Shown piece after piece: positions 37,636 through 46,754 of a stretch of 64,000 nt of DNA (the first letter of the stretch is position 1; each line of letters opens with the position of its first letter). Origin of the DNA: Planctomycetaceae bacterium (lineage in GTDB: Bacteria > Planctomycetota > Planctomycetia > Planctomycetales > Planctomycetaceae); the NCBI GenBank assembly GCA_041398825.1, contig JAWKTX010000009.1:124001-188000 (forward strand). Reading direction: 5' to 3'. The notes under the pieces are model-generated. The model was not told the origin of the DNA and searched no databases. It saw only the letters and a list, made by a program, of their open reading frames with translations. The translations under genes and the position numbers were made by a program.

Positions 37636-38484
37636 ATGAAACGATTGTCATTATCACTACTGGCCCTGGCCGGACTGGCCGTCGGTTCAGTCGCCAATGC
37701 CCAGATTCAGCAGGTGAGCCACACAGAATGCGGCGCACCGGAATGTGCTGCCCCTGCCGTCACCTTCAACGGTTGCGGTGATACCTGCGGCGAAGGCTGC
37801 GGGCTGAATGCCTGCGGAGCGACATGCAACGACAATTGCATCGGATACAGCGGTCACTGGGGTGGCTGTAACACAGGAGCATGCAACGGCATGTTCAATG
37901 GAAACTGCCTCTCTGGCAACTGCCAGCTGGGTGGATGTCGTTCGGGTCATGGCTTTGGATGCCTGGGCAGCTCCTGCATTGCAAGGTGCTGCGGGACGAA
38001 GGCCTTTCCTGACGCCGGATGGGCACCACCAGCCCGCATGCCGGTCAATCGCGATCGAACATGGTACGGCAGCTACTATCCACAGGCTTTCTACGGGAGC
38101 CCGGGCGGTGGATTTGTCGGTGGTTATCCACAGGTTTATCAGCCGACGGACACCACGCAACTGGGGTACTCCTACGGAATCGTGCCCACCTGGCAGACTC
38201 GGCCGGGGATGATTCCTGCGACTCCGATTCCGTCTCATTACCATGCTCGCGTATGCCCTTCCGGTGGATGCCAGAGCGGCGTATGTCCCACAGGGGCCTG
38301 CCATCACTATGCGAGCGGACACAACGTTCACGCCGTCAGCTGGCAGCCTCAGCATGTTGTCCACCAACCTCAAGTGGCTTTCCAGCCGCAGGTCAGCCGC
38401 CCACAGATCGTTCGTCCACAGGTGGCAGACAATGGTGCACGGAAATGGTTCCGCCTGAGTTCATTGACGGAACTGTTCGACTAA
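37636..38484 (+). CDS. secreted Cys-rich protein of unknown function
   Basis: About 282 residues from the ATG at 37636, which has AAGGA upstream and starts a clean signal peptide ending VANA|QIQQ. About 17 cysteines lie between residues 32 and 120 in short C-x2-5-C units ('CGDTCGEGCGLNACGATC', 'GNCLSGNCQLGGC'). A middle region is Tyr/Gly/Pro-rich ('YGSYYPQAFYGSPGGGFVGG'), and a second Cys patch follows (CPSGGCQSGVCPTGAC). The segment 'QLGYSYGIVPTWQ' resembles 'QYNYSWGVPSSRL' of the preceding protein, suggesting common ancestry. The mature N-terminus would be Gln, a possible substrate of a glutaminyl cyclase. Probably an extracellular disulfide-linked structural protein (inference). Confidence 0.82.
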   Translation: MKRLSLSLLALAGLAVGSVANAQIQQVSHTECGAPECAAPAVTFNGCGDTCGEGCGLNACGATCNDNCIGYSGHWGGCNTGACNGMFNGNCLSGNCQLGGCRSGHGFGCLGSSCIARCCGTKAFPDAGWAPPARMPVNRDRTWYGSYYPQAFYGSPGGGFVGGYPQVYQPTDTTQLGYSYGIVPTWQTRPGMIPATPIPSHYHARVCPSGGCQSGVCPTGACHHYASGHNVHAVSWQPQHVVHQPQVAFQPQVSRPQIVRPQVADNGARKWFRLSSLTELFD

Positions 38485-38848
38485 TCGTCTGCATGAGAGC
38501 TGACAGAGCGGTCATCACCGGCAGTTTCGATTGATCAGTGAGACGGCAGGATGCTCCTTGTGGATTCTGCATCCGACAGTTCCCAATCGGAATGTTGACA
38601 AAGTACCAAGCCGTCGTTCGGCGTTCGATGATCAGCGAATGCCCGCCGGACTCACCTGCTGTTGCAAGACGGGCAGAGCCCTCCTTCAACTCTGCCAGAA
38701 AATGCAACGCCTGACAAGACCTGTTGTCACACTTTGAGGCAGCAGATCCCTTCTCCCTTCGACTCGATGGTGTCTTCGGCGCCATCGAGTCGTTGCATTT
38801 CATCAGACACCCGATGCGAAGAGCTTTCGCGATCTTCCGTTCTTCCAC
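38485..38848. other. convergent intergenic region
   Basis: 364 bp between the end of the Cys-rich gene and the end of the PVC dehydrogenase gene. The only clear element is the strong stem-loop at 38760-38792. Confidence 0.5.
38760..38792. terminator. strong stem-loop between convergent genes
   Basis: A 13-bp stem CGACTCGATGGTG / CGCCATCGAGTCG (one G-U pair) with a 7-nt loop. It lies 56 nt beyond the stop of the minus-strand dehydrogenase. It lacks a U-tract on either strand, so bidirectional termination or 3'-end protection is inferred. Confidence 0.5.
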
Positions 38849-41800
38849 TCAACGCTTTTGCCTAATGAATGCAACAAGATCACGCACCTGCTGCTCGCTC
38901 AGCGTATCGAGCAGCCCATCTGGCATAAGTGATTTGGTCGTTGTGTTGCGTTCTTCGATATCCTTGCGGGGGATCATCATCAGTTCTTTGTCGGTCTGAA
39001 CACCGATGGACTGCTCCGTCTCTGCGACAACGACCCCCGTGAGCACGCGTCCGGATGTCAAAGCAATGACAGATACCGTGAATTGCTTCGGTACCTCAGC
39101 ACTTGGGTCGACGATGTTGCCCAGAAGGTAATCGAGATTGCCTCGATTGGAACCTGTCAGGTCCGGGCCAATCTGGCCTCCTTCACCATAGAGCCGGTGG
39201 CATGCTGCGCAGGTCTTTCGGAACAAGGCCGCGCCTTCGTCGTAGCTGGCATCTGCCAGGAAATCGGGAGTGAGCCGAGCCTTCCAGTTCGCGATCGCCG
39301 CTGCTTTTGCTTCGGATGACTCGTTAATCACTCCCCACTTTTCTGCCAGGATGGCCGCCAGTGCGTCGTCCTGAAATGTATTCAGCTGTCGCACATGCGC
39401 GGCCGTAAGATCTTCTGAAGACACCTCGCCGCGAGTCAAAGCCTGCCCCAGTCGCAGCGCGTAGGACTTTCGACTACAGAGTGTATCCATCGCGGCTTCC
39501 CTGGCTCCGTGACGAAGATTCTTCCAATGTCGGAGCAACGCCACGGGGACTCGTTCGTCGTCAAACGCCGCGAGTGCCTTTGCGACGTCAACGTAGACCG
39601 CACGGTCGTTCAACAGACCGATAAGCACTGGCAACGACTGGGCGTCCGACGATTCTGCAAGGGCCTTAATCGCCTGCGAGCGAGCCGCGTGATCTCCATT
39701 ACGATCAGCAATCAGGTGTCGCAGGTCCGCAATAGCAGCGCCGTCCCCGTATAAAACGGCGAGTTGTTTCGCGAGCTGCACGACAGCAGGGTTGGCAGAA
39801 AGCTGCAGCTGCTTCTGGTCCGAAGCCCATGTCGGAGGAGCCGTCGGCTTATGCTGACCTCGCAAACCTTCCAGCATTCCGGTCAGGACCGCAATGCGGC
39901 CTGCGTCTGTCTGTGCCGGGCCATATGGCGCCAGCAATTGTGATGTGACTGCACCCGACTGACCGGGCAACTGCACAACTCGCCGTGCGACGAACTGCAG
40001 CAGTTTCGGGGGTGCGTTCTGGCCAGACAGGACATAAAGTAACGCGGCTGGTGATACTTCATTGACCAACCCGTACCAGGTCATCAACAGCAGGTTCTGG
40101 TCACCGAATTCATGCAGTCGTTGGATGAGTTCCTTAGCCACCATGAGGCGAGTGCGACCGTCAAGCTTCTGTAATGAAGAAGCGATACTGAGCAGCACCA
40201 GGCCGGAATTGGTGTTTCTGCATAACTCCAGCAGTGGAGCCGCCTGTCCAGGATCTGTCGAATCAAAGGCCCGGGACGGATCAACGGGAGGCGACTGAAG
40301 ATGGCGATGTTCCACGGCGCGCGGTATTGTCCATGCAATCAAGGCCTCATCGTTGGATTCCAGAACCTTCGCAAGGACTCGCAACGACAAGCCGTCCAGA
40401 GATTCCAGCAGCCAGAGCGAGCGTAGTTTCGCATCTCGCGACTCAGCGTTTGATGCAAGTACTGCTTCTGCCGCGCGATGAACTGTGATCATGTCGCCGC
40501 GATGTTCTGATCCGGGGCGAGCATCGTGCAGGATATTGCGTTCCTGCAAATGCCGACGGGCTCTTCGGCTCATCCAGTGCGTCCCATGGATAGCTTCGTT
40601 TGTCAGCTGCTGCAGATCGGCACCTGAAAGGTCTGATGGAGCTTTTACTCGTACATCCCCAAATGAAATGCGATAGATTCGACCGCTGGTTCGGTGCACA
40701 CCATCATGATCATGACACTCTCCATTATCCGACCAGTCACTGACATAGAGACAACCATCCGGCCCCGATCTCAGCTCGACTCCACGGAACCATGGCGAAT
40801 TCACCTTTAGTAGATTCGGTGTGTGGTGGGCCACGTATCCACTGCCTTGGCGTTCGAGCGAATCGGCATTGATGCAGCGTCCATGCGTATTGCACATGAA
40901 CATGCACCCACGGAATCGTTCCGGCAGGTTCTCTCCCTGATAGATCAGGCCACCGCAATGGCTGTGTCCGCCGCCCAGATCATCTGCCTTACCATCCCGA
41001 CTTTCTGTCCAGTTTCCGGAATGATCCCAGTGGTAATGATCAGCGGTTTGTCCCATTAACTCGTAGAGGTGGGGATTGAAGTCCTGTCCAAACATGCGTT
41101 CATAGTGTGCGCCGGGGACCACATGCCAAAGATGGCCAATGACATTGTTTGTGAAGAAGAATTGTCCGTCGACGTTGTAGTCCAGCCCCCACGGATTGGT
41201 TGTCCCGTTACAGACGACTTCGAACGTGTGCCTTTGCGGGTGAAACCGCCAAATACCGCAATTGATTACCTGGCGTTCCGATTCGGGTGTATCCGGAGTG
41301 CCGGGAGAGGATGAGTCTGTGATTCCGTGTCGACCGTACAGCCATCCATCCGGCCCCCACATTAATCCACTGACAAAATTGTGCCCTGCATTTTTCGTCC
41401 AGCCATTCAGCATCACGACAGGTTCGCTGTCCGGAATGTCGTCGCCGTTCCTGTCGGGGATGAAGGACAATGTGCCATCATTCAGAATCCAGAGTCCACC
41501 GAATCCCCATGTCAGACTCGTGAGCATGGAGCCGCGATCCCAGAAGACCTTCCTCTGATCGTGCTCTCCATCACTGTCAGTGTCATGAAGGATAACAATT
41601 CGATCCCGGAGCGTTGGATCGATTTTTCCATGGGCACTGTAGGTGTAGTTTTCTGCGACCCAGATTCGGCCTTTGTCGTCAAAATCAAAGCTCACCGGTT
41701 GCTGAACATCAGGTTCACCGGCAAACAGCTTGACAACGAAACCTTCGGGGACCTCGAACAGCTTCAGCATTTCTCGGGGGGAAGGGGGGTGTTCTCCGGG

Positions 41801-41917
41801 AGCCTGCGTATTGATCGGTACAGGGAACCTCACGGCCTGTTCATCGGCAAACAAGCTCATCCAGGGAGTTGCCAGGGTCATCAAAATCAGAACGCGACAA
41901 ATTGACGTCTCATTCAT
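38849..41917 (-). CDS. PVC-type membrane-bound dehydrogenase with C-terminal cytochrome c
   Basis: About 1022 residues from the ATG at 41917, which starts a signal peptide ending SLFADE; the frame extends 17 codons further. The N-terminal propeller (about 45-440, 'FDFDKGRIWVAENYTY'-like blades, 'RIVILHDTDSDGEHDQRKVF', 'NPWGLDYNVDGQFFFTNN') is the Pirellula/Verrucomicrobium putative dehydrogenase type. A HEAT-like helical middle follows (about 480-860), then a cytochrome c domain with haem motif C-A-A-C-H ('CAACHRLYGEGGQIGPDLTG') and a likely Met ligand in 'KSLMPDGLLDTLSEQQ'. It probably oxidises a sugar or alcohol in the periplasm and passes electrons to haem; the substrate is unknown. It lies 84 nt downstream of the DAHP synthase gene. 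Confidence 0.92.
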   Translation of the reverse strand: MNETSICRVLILMTLATPWMSLFADEQAVRFPVPINTQAPGEHPPSPREMLKLFEVPEGFVVKLFAGEPDVQQPVSFDFDDKGRIWVAENYTYSAHGKIDPTLRDRIVILHDTDSDGEHDQRKVFWDRGSMLTSLTWGFGGLWILNDGTLSFIPDRNGDDIPDSEPVVMLNGWTKNAGHNFVSGLMWGPDGWLYGRHGITDSSSPGTPDTPESERQVINCGIWRFHPQRHTFEVVCNGTTNPWGLDYNVDGQFFFTNNVIGHLWHVVPGAHYERMFGQDFNPHLYELMGQTADHYHWDHSGNWTESRDGKADDLGGGHSHCGGLIYQGENLPERFRGCMFMCNTHGRCINADSLERQGSGYVAHHTPNLLKVNSPWFRGVELRSGPDGCLYVSDWSDNGECHDHDGVHRTSGRIYRISFGDVRVKAPSDLSGADLQQLTNEAIHGTHWMSRRARRHLQERNILHDARPGSEHRGDMITVHRAAEAVLASNAESRDAKLRSLWLLESLDGLSLRVLAKVLESNDEALIAWTIPRAVEHRHLQSPPVDPSRAFDSTDPGQAAPLLELCRNTNSGLVLLSIASSLQKLDGRTRLMVAKELIQRLHEFGDQNLLLMTWYGLVNEVSPAALLYVLSGQNAPPKLLQFVARRVVQLPGQSGAVTSQLLAPYGPAQTDAGRIAVLTGMLEGLRGQHKPTAPPTWASDQKQLQLSANPAVVQLAKQLAVLYGDGAAIADLRHLIADRNGDHAARSQAIKALAESSDAQSLPVLIGLLNDRAVYVDVAKALAAFDDERVPVALLRHWKNLRHGAREAAMDTLCSRKSYALRLGQALTRGEVSSEDLTAAHVRQLNTFQDDALAAILAEKWGVINESSEAKAAAIANWKARLTPDFLADASYDEGAALFRKTCAACHRLYGEGGQIGPDLTGSNRGNLDYLLGNIVDPSAEVPKQFTVSVIALTSGRVLTGVVVAETEQSIGVQTDKELMMIPRKDIEERNTTTKSLMPDGLLDTLSEQQVRDLVAFIRQKR

Positions 41918-42001
41918 CCCAACTGCAAACGTCGCCACCGAACCAGTCGATCTATTCCCGTGCGCCATATCCCGGACCCTGAAAAAGCAATGGACCGATT
42001 C

Positions 42002-43096
42002 TCAGACCACCCTGGTCTGAACCGCATTGGCTAGTTTCTGCCAGGCTGAACGAAGCATTTCACCGGTGCGTTCGATGCTGATACATCCGTCTGTGATGCT
42101 GACACCGTACTGCAATTGTGTCGGGTCATCTCCAAGAGACTGTTGCCCTTCGACCAGATTGCTTTCCACCATCAACCCAACAATTTCGTCGTTTCCTTCA
42201 GCTCGCTGCTGAATAACTTCGTCCCAAACCACTGGTTGGCGCCGGTAGTCCTTGTTGCTGTTTGCGTGACTGCAGTCAACAACGAAACGAGGAGGCAGGC
42301 TGGCCTTCTGAAGCAGACGACTCGCTTCTGCCAGATGCTCTGCCGAATAATTCGGTCCTGTTCGCCCGCCTCGCAGAATCAGGTGCCCCAGTTCGTTCCC
42401 GCGGGTACTCATGATGCATGTCTTTCCATCATGATTGATACCCAGAAAAGAATGCGGCGCACGAGCAGCTTTCATGGCGTTTATTGCAACCTCGAGACTT
42501 CCTTCCGTACTGTTTTTGAATCCGACAGGCATGGAAAGTCCGCTGGCCATTTGGCGATGGGTCGGCGATTCTGTAGTCCGGGCGCCAATGGATGCCAGCG
42601 TGATCAGGTCTGCAATGTACTGCGGCGTAATCGGTTCAAGCATCTCAGTGGCGGTTGGCAGTCCTACCGCATTGATGTCCAGAAGAATCTGCCGGGCGCG
42701 CCGCAATCCGGTGTCGATATCGAACGTATCGTTCAAATGTGGATCGTTGATCAGCCCCTTCCAGCCAACAGTGGTGCGAGGTTTCTCAAAGTAGACTCGC
42801 ATCACTACAACGATGCGATCCTGAACCTCATCCGCAAGCGTTTTCAGTTTTCTGGCGTATTCGAGAGCCTGCGCTGTATTGTGAATTGAGCAGGGACCAA
42901 CAATTGCAATCACCCGTCGGTCGTTTCCTCGCAGGATGTCTTCAATGCGAGCCCGGCTGCGGACCACATGATCCCGAACTTCGCTCGTCAGGGGAAACTC
43001 CCGTTCCAGCTCTTCAGGGGCGATCAATGGCTGAGTTCCAACGATGTTGGCATCCTGAATTGGACGGGTGGACGACGGTGGTGTCGGGGTATTCAT
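42002..43096 (-). CDS. 3-deoxy-7-phosphoheptulonate (DAHP) synthase, class I
   Basis: 364 residues, standard for AroF/G/H. It condenses phosphoenolpyruvate with erythrose 4-phosphate, the first step of the shikimate pathway, in the cytoplasm. Motifs: 'RVIAIVGPCSIHNTAQALEY', 'VVMRVYFEKPRTTVGWKGLI', 'GARTTESPTHRQMASGLSMP', 'VGFKNSTEGSLEVAINAMKA' and the metal/substrate site 'RFVVDCSHANSNKDYRRQ'. Feedback type (Phe, Tyr, Trp) cannot be decided by eye. No other shikimate genes are adjacent. No Shine-Dalgarno is obvious. Confidence 0.96.
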   Translation of the reverse strand: MNTPTPPSSTRPIQDANIVGTQPLIAPEELEREFPLTSEVRDHVVRSRARIEDILRGNDRRVIAIVGPCSIHNTAQALEYARKLKTLADEVQDRIVVVMRVYFEKPRTTVGWKGLINDPHLNDTFDIDTGLRRARQILLDINAVGLPTATEMLEPITPQYIADLITLASIGARTTESPTHRQMASGLSMPVGFKNSTEGSLEVAINAMKAARAPHSFLGINHDGKTCIMSTRGNELGHLILRGGRTGPNYSAEHLAEASRLLQKASLPPRFVVDCSHANSNKDYRRQPVVWDEVIQQRAEGNDEIVGLMVESNLVEGQQSLGDDPTQLQYGVSITDGCISIERTGEMLRSAWQKLANAVQTRVV

Positions 43097-43352
43097 TGAA
43101 TGTTGATTACAGAATTAGAGTTGTTGAAAAATACGAGGGCGAAAAATGCCCCTACTTCGTTTGCGGAGTTTCTCCGTCTCCTTGACGAACGCTCTTCGAC
43201 ATTGTCTGCTGAGCAGCCGTATGAGCGCGTCCGGCAACTGGCCAGGTGCGCCGGACGCAGTATCAGGCATGTTTGTATTGCAATCAATCGCTCGATTCCC
43301 GCGTTTACAGGTTCCCGACAAAAACAAATTCTGCTGCAGCAAAGGTCACGCG

Positions 43353-44255
43353 ATGCGTCATACCTCCGCATTCTTCTTACGCCTTTCGACAATCGTCTGC
43401 CTGATAATGGCCCTCCCGCATGCCGCAGGATTCCAAAAGAACGCTGCGTTTACGCACGAATCCAGCCGAATCTACTTGTGGCCGCAGGGGGCTGCGGGAT
43501 CGCTGCAGCGAATGGCAGAACCTGAAAAGGAAGACCGCGCAGATGGACGATGCAATGTTTCAAACGTGCATCATCCGTCAATCACTCCGTTCTTACCCGC
43601 CGCCGGGAAGGCCACCGGCACCGCGATTATTATTGCTCCCGGAGGCGGGCACCGCGTTCTTTGTCTTGGGCACGAAGGCGATAGCCTTGCCGAATGGTTC
43701 GCCGACAAAGGCATCGCGGCGTTTGTCCTTCGTTACCGACTGGCCCGTGAGGAAGGATCGTCTTACAGCGTGGACGAGCACGCGATGGCTGATATCCGTC
43801 GAGCCATTCGCTACGTACGACACAATGCCGAAGGCTGGTCGATTCGCAAGGATCGAATTGGCGTTCTTGGTTTCTCTGCGGGCGGAGAACTGGCGGCGCT
43901 GGCTGCTATGGAATCAGATGATGGAGATCATTCTGCCTCGGATCCAATCGAACGATCCGGGTCGCGCCCCGATTTTCAGGCGTTGATTTATCCTGGCAGT
44001 TCCAGCCGATTTACAGTTGCCACCGGAATGCCGCCAGCGTTTGTCGCGTTTGGTGCCAAAGACCGCGACGACATCGCGATTGGGATGGCCGAACTCTACC
44101 TCAGATACAAGGCGGCCAACGTTCCCTTCGAACTTCACATCTATTCGAATGCGGGCCATGGATTCGGCTACCGTCCAGATTCCACCACTGCGGCCGGAGA
44201 CTGGCCGATGCGCCTGGTGGAATGGATGAAAGACAGCAGGCTGCTGGAGAATTGA
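43353..44255 (+). CDS. secreted alpha/beta-hydrolase (acetylesterase-like)
   Basis: About 300 residues from the ATG at 43353, which has AAAGG 7 nt upstream and starts a signal peptide ending PHAAGF; the frame opens 69 codons earlier. Fold landmarks: oxyanion 'IIIAPGGGHRVLCLGHEGDS', 'GIAAFVLRYRLA', nucleophile Ser in 'IGVLGFSAGGELAALAAM' (GxSxG), Asp in 'PAFVAFGAKDRDDIAIG', and His in 'LHIYSNAGHGFGYRP'. It is related to BD-FAE/acetyl-xylan-esterase-like carbohydrate esterases, so deacetylation of plant or algal polysaccharides is plausible. It is divergent from the DAHP synthase gene. Confidence 0.9.
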   Translation: MRHTSAFFLRLSTIVCLIMALPHAAGFQKNAAFTHESSRIYLWPQGAAGSLQRMAEPEKEDRADGRCNVSNVHHPSITPFLPAAGKATGTAIIIAPGGGHRVLCLGHEGDSLAEWFADKGIAAFVLRYRLAREEGSSYSVDEHAMADIRRAIRYVRHNAEGWSIRKDRIGVLGFSAGGELAALAAMESDDGDHSASDPIERSGSRPDFQALIYPGSSSRFTVATGMPPAFVAFGAKDRDDIAIGMAELYLRYKAANVPFELHIYSNAGHGFGYRPDSTTAAGDWPMRLVEWMKDSRLLEN

Positions 44256-44272
44256 ACTGCACGCGTGCCCGT

Positions 44273-44962
44273 TCAGGAAGCCGCGCGTTCCAGATCCAGG
44301 CCCCACATGACTGCGATCAGCAGATCACGTAAGTCGCGTTTTGGCATTCCGACGGGCAACCCAAACGAAACCATGGCACCGATACAATCCTTTGGTTCAC
44401 CGGAATCGGCTGCGGCGATCAGCTGCTCAAAAGCATTGTTCTCCGAAGTGATGATCACGGTGTTACGACACTTGACGTCGTTAAAGTGGCGGGCAACATC
44501 CTCGATACTGGCTTCGGAAAGCGGAATCTCCCCCTTCAGACGCATTTCTGCCAGAAGCTCTTGTCGAATCTGTTCTCGCGTGGACTCGCTGATCGAAGGA
44601 AAGTCATGCGCCGTGGGAGTCATCGAAGGAATTTCGACCGTATCGTTCGAGCATTCCGCTTTGGCTTCGTCGCGCTCCCGCTTCGCGATCGCCTGACCGA
44701 TCAGAAGGCTGATCTGTGATCTGGTAATGTCGTCGGTGACATCAATGCCAAGGCTTTTGGCGAACGCTCGTTGCTGTTCTGTTGCAACAGGATCAATCAA
44801 TTCTCCGAGGAACTCGGTAATGGCAACCATACCGTCCTTCGTCTTGACGCTGGACGATTCCGGAATCCTGCGGCCGTTATAGGCGTTCGCGATCTGTTGC
44901 CTCGAATAAGGTTTCGAGGTATCACCCGTCGGCAAGACGACACGGAAGAGTTCATCACCCAC
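44273..44962 (-). CDS. hypothetical cytoplasmic protein
   Basis: 229 residues, GTG start with AGGAG about 7 nt upstream. No signal peptide or membrane segment. The N-terminus 'VVLPTGDTSKPYSRQQIANA' is followed by a charged linker and a helical region with 'REQIRQELLAEMRLKGEIPL'. The C-terminal about 60 residues ('IITSENNAFEQLIAAADSGE', 'GLPVGMPKRDLRDLLIAVMW') look like an ordered domain. I do not recognise a family. Its 5' leader carries two tandem copies of a 20-bp repeat. It is convergent with the esterase gene 17 bp away. Confidence 0.7.
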   Translation of the reverse strand: MGDELFRVVLPTGDTSKPYSRQQIANAYNGRRIPESSSVKTKDGMVAITEFLGELIDPVATEQQRAFAKSLGIDVTDDITRSQISLLIGQAIAKRERDEAKAECSNDTVEIPSMTPTAHDFPSISESTREQIRQELLAEMRLKGEIPLSEASIEDVARHFNDVKCRNTVIITSENNAFEQLIAAADSGEPKDCIGAMVSFGLPVGMPKRDLRDLLIAVMWGLDLERAAS

Positions 44963-45301
44963 GGTGCATCTCCTCGGACCAAAGGAAGGATAGGCGGACC
45001 AAAGGAAGGATAGGCCTGCCGACTCGTTTACTGCACAACCGAACAGCCTATCGTTAATTTTCTATCATGACAAGTGAGAGTCCAGTTTTGGAACACTCCC
45101 ACCGGCTGCCAGCTCAACTGTTAAACTCGCCCGCCCACAGCAAGGATCCGCACATTCTGAATCCGTGCAGGGAAGATTCTCCAAAGTGACCTCTCTCTGA
45201 TCTGTCGACCTCGCCGACAAATTCACTCCAACAGCCAGCAGACAACCTGAGATTTCGTCACGATTGCGAACACGTTTTCTCTGAAAACTGAAGGAAAACC
45301 G
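44963..45301. other. divergent intergenic region with tandem repeat
   Basis: 339 bp between the hypothetical gene and the isochorismatase-like gene. It must contain promoters in both directions. The only conspicuous element is the 20-bp tandem duplication at 44975-45014. Confidence 0.5.
44975..45014. repeat. tandem duplication of a 20-bp unit
   Basis: Two perfect adjacent copies of CGGACCAAAGGAAGGATAGG, 13 nt upstream of the GTG start of the minus-strand hypothetical gene. The position suggests the 5' untranslated leader or promoter; slippage duplication is the simplest origin. Confidence 0.95.
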
Positions 45302-45901
45302 GTGAAAAACAGCATTCTTATGGAGCGAAACAGCAGCTGCCTGATCGTGATTGACCTCCAGCAAAAATTGATTCCGGCGATCCCCGCGGTACCCGGAATT
45401 CTCAATGCAACAGAGACGCTCCTTTCCGCTGCATCTCTGATGAACATCCCCAGAATTGTCACGCAACAATATCCCAAAGGGTTGGGTGCAACGGTCGATG
45501 TGATTCAAGAGGCGGCAGTTGGCGCAGAATACGTTGACAAGGTTGAATTCAGCGGAGCGAATGCTGTCTCTGGATTACCTTCCATCCATGGACACTCCAG
45601 CGAATTTCAGTTCATCCTGTGTGGTATCGAAACCCACATTTGTGTTCTCCAGACGGCCATCGAACTTCGAACGAAGGGCTCAATTGTTTTCGTTGTTGCG
45701 GACGCCACCGCCAGTCGTAATGAAGCCGACCATGCAATGGCTCTGCAGCGCATGCGGTCGGCGGGGTGCATCGTAACAACGACAGAGTCCGTCGTGTTTG
45801 AATGGTGTCGTACTGCGGCCGCTTCAGAGTTCAAATCGGTGAGTCGATTGATCCGCAATTTCGACGAGAGACGCAAGGAATTTAACCAGCTAAAGTCATG
45901 A
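45302..45901 (+). CDS. isochorismatase-family cysteine hydrolase
   Basis: 199 residues, GTG start with AAGGA 7 nt upstream. The family fold shows the catalytic Asp in 'SCLIVIDLQQKLIPAIP', a Lys in 'GAEYVDKVEFSGAN', and the nucleophile Cys in 'FILCGIETHICVLQTAIELR', followed by 'VADATASRNEADHAMALQRM'. It is of the YcaC/nicotinamidase-like type rather than true isochorismatase. It hydrolyses a C-N or similar bond in a small cytoplasmic substrate that cannot be named. Monocistronic. Confidence 0.9.
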   Translation: MKNSILMERNSSCLIVIDLQQKLIPAIPAVPGILNATETLLSAASLMNIPRIVTQQYPKGLGATVDVIQEAAVGAEYVDKVEFSGANAVSGLPSIHGHSSEFQFILCGIETHICVLQTAIELRTKGSIVFVVADATASRNEADHAMALQRMRSAGCIVTTTESVVFEWCRTAAASEFKSVSRLIRNFDERRKEFNQLKS

Positions 45902-46004
45902 AACACTGGCCGGTTGCGCTCACTGAGCCTGTGCGTATATGGCGGGCAGGCAGCGCGGCTGTGGCCTGGACATTGTTGGGGCGCCAGCTTCACTATCCAG
46001 GATC

Positions 46005-46754
46005 TTATGCTGCGTTTTGAAACGGTCCGGACCATTCGGCCGTCTCATGCGGAAACAGTGGACGATCCGGCAATTCATCTGCGGCTGCCATGTCGCCTGC
46101 AATGACCCGCTTTGCGATGGAATCCATTCGTTCCATTTCCAATTGCAGCATCTCAGTGTATGTTCCGAATTCTGATCGATCCAGGTCGTGAGGAATGTTG
46201 ATGGGCTTCCCGGCGAACAAATACACTGTCGAAAACGGTTTCGGGATCAGGAGATCTGTCCAGCTTCCCTTGACTGACCAGGCATTTGTGCCGGCAATTG
46301 CGGTGGGGACGACGGGACGCCTGGATCGCGACCCGATAAAAATGATCCCTTCCTTGAGCTTTCTTCTCGGCCCCCGTGGTCCATCCGGCGTCATCGCCAC
46401 ATGTAGGTGTGTCAGTTCCAGCAACTCTGCAACTGCTTCTGCTCCCCCACGACTCGCAGACCCCCGCACCGGATGAATGCCGGCGATGCGACACGAATCC
46501 GCAAGATAGCTACCATCGGTGTGGCGACTGATCAGTCCGCTCAGGTTCCATGTGCGTCTTGCGAAGACTGCGACGGCGATCACATCATGCCAAAGGCAAA
46601 AAGTGAACCGTGTTTTGCCGGGAGGACGAATGTAGGGAGTCGCGTCCGGATCCACGGCCCGGTGGTCAACTCGCACTGTCAGAAACAGCAACCGCAACAG
46701 AAATGTCGCGACGTAAGACAAAGCAATATTCAGGAAGCGATTTCGAACTTTCAC
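46005..46754 (-). CDS. lysophospholipid acyltransferase-family protein (DUF374)
   Basis: About 249 residues from the GTG at 46754, preferred because GGGG lies 6 nt upstream and it yields a normal start (KVRNRFLNIALSYVATFLLR) with one membrane anchor; a longer ATG start exists at 46928. Family landmarks: 'FTFCLWHDVIAVAVFARRTW' (H-D pair), 'LISRHTDGSYLADSCRIAGI', 'PVRGSASRGGAEAVAELLEL', 'HVAMTPDGPRGPRRKLKEGI' and 'VVPTAIAGTNAWSVKGSWTD'. DUF374 members resemble acyltransferases that acylate lipid A-like or other lipids at the inner membrane. The acceptor is unknown. Confidence 0.88.
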   Translation of the reverse strand: MKVRNRFLNIALSYVATFLLRLLFLTVRVDHRAVDPDATPYIRPPGKTRFTFCLWHDVIAVAVFARRTWNLSGLISRHTDGSYLADSCRIAGIHPVRGSASRGGAEAVAELLELTHLHVAMTPDGPRGPRRKLKEGIIFIGSRSRRPVVPTAIAGTNAWSVKGSWTDLLIPKPFSTVYLFAGKPINIPHDLDRSEFGTYTEMLQLEMERMDSIAKRVIAGDMAAADELPDRPLFPHETAEWSGPFQNAA

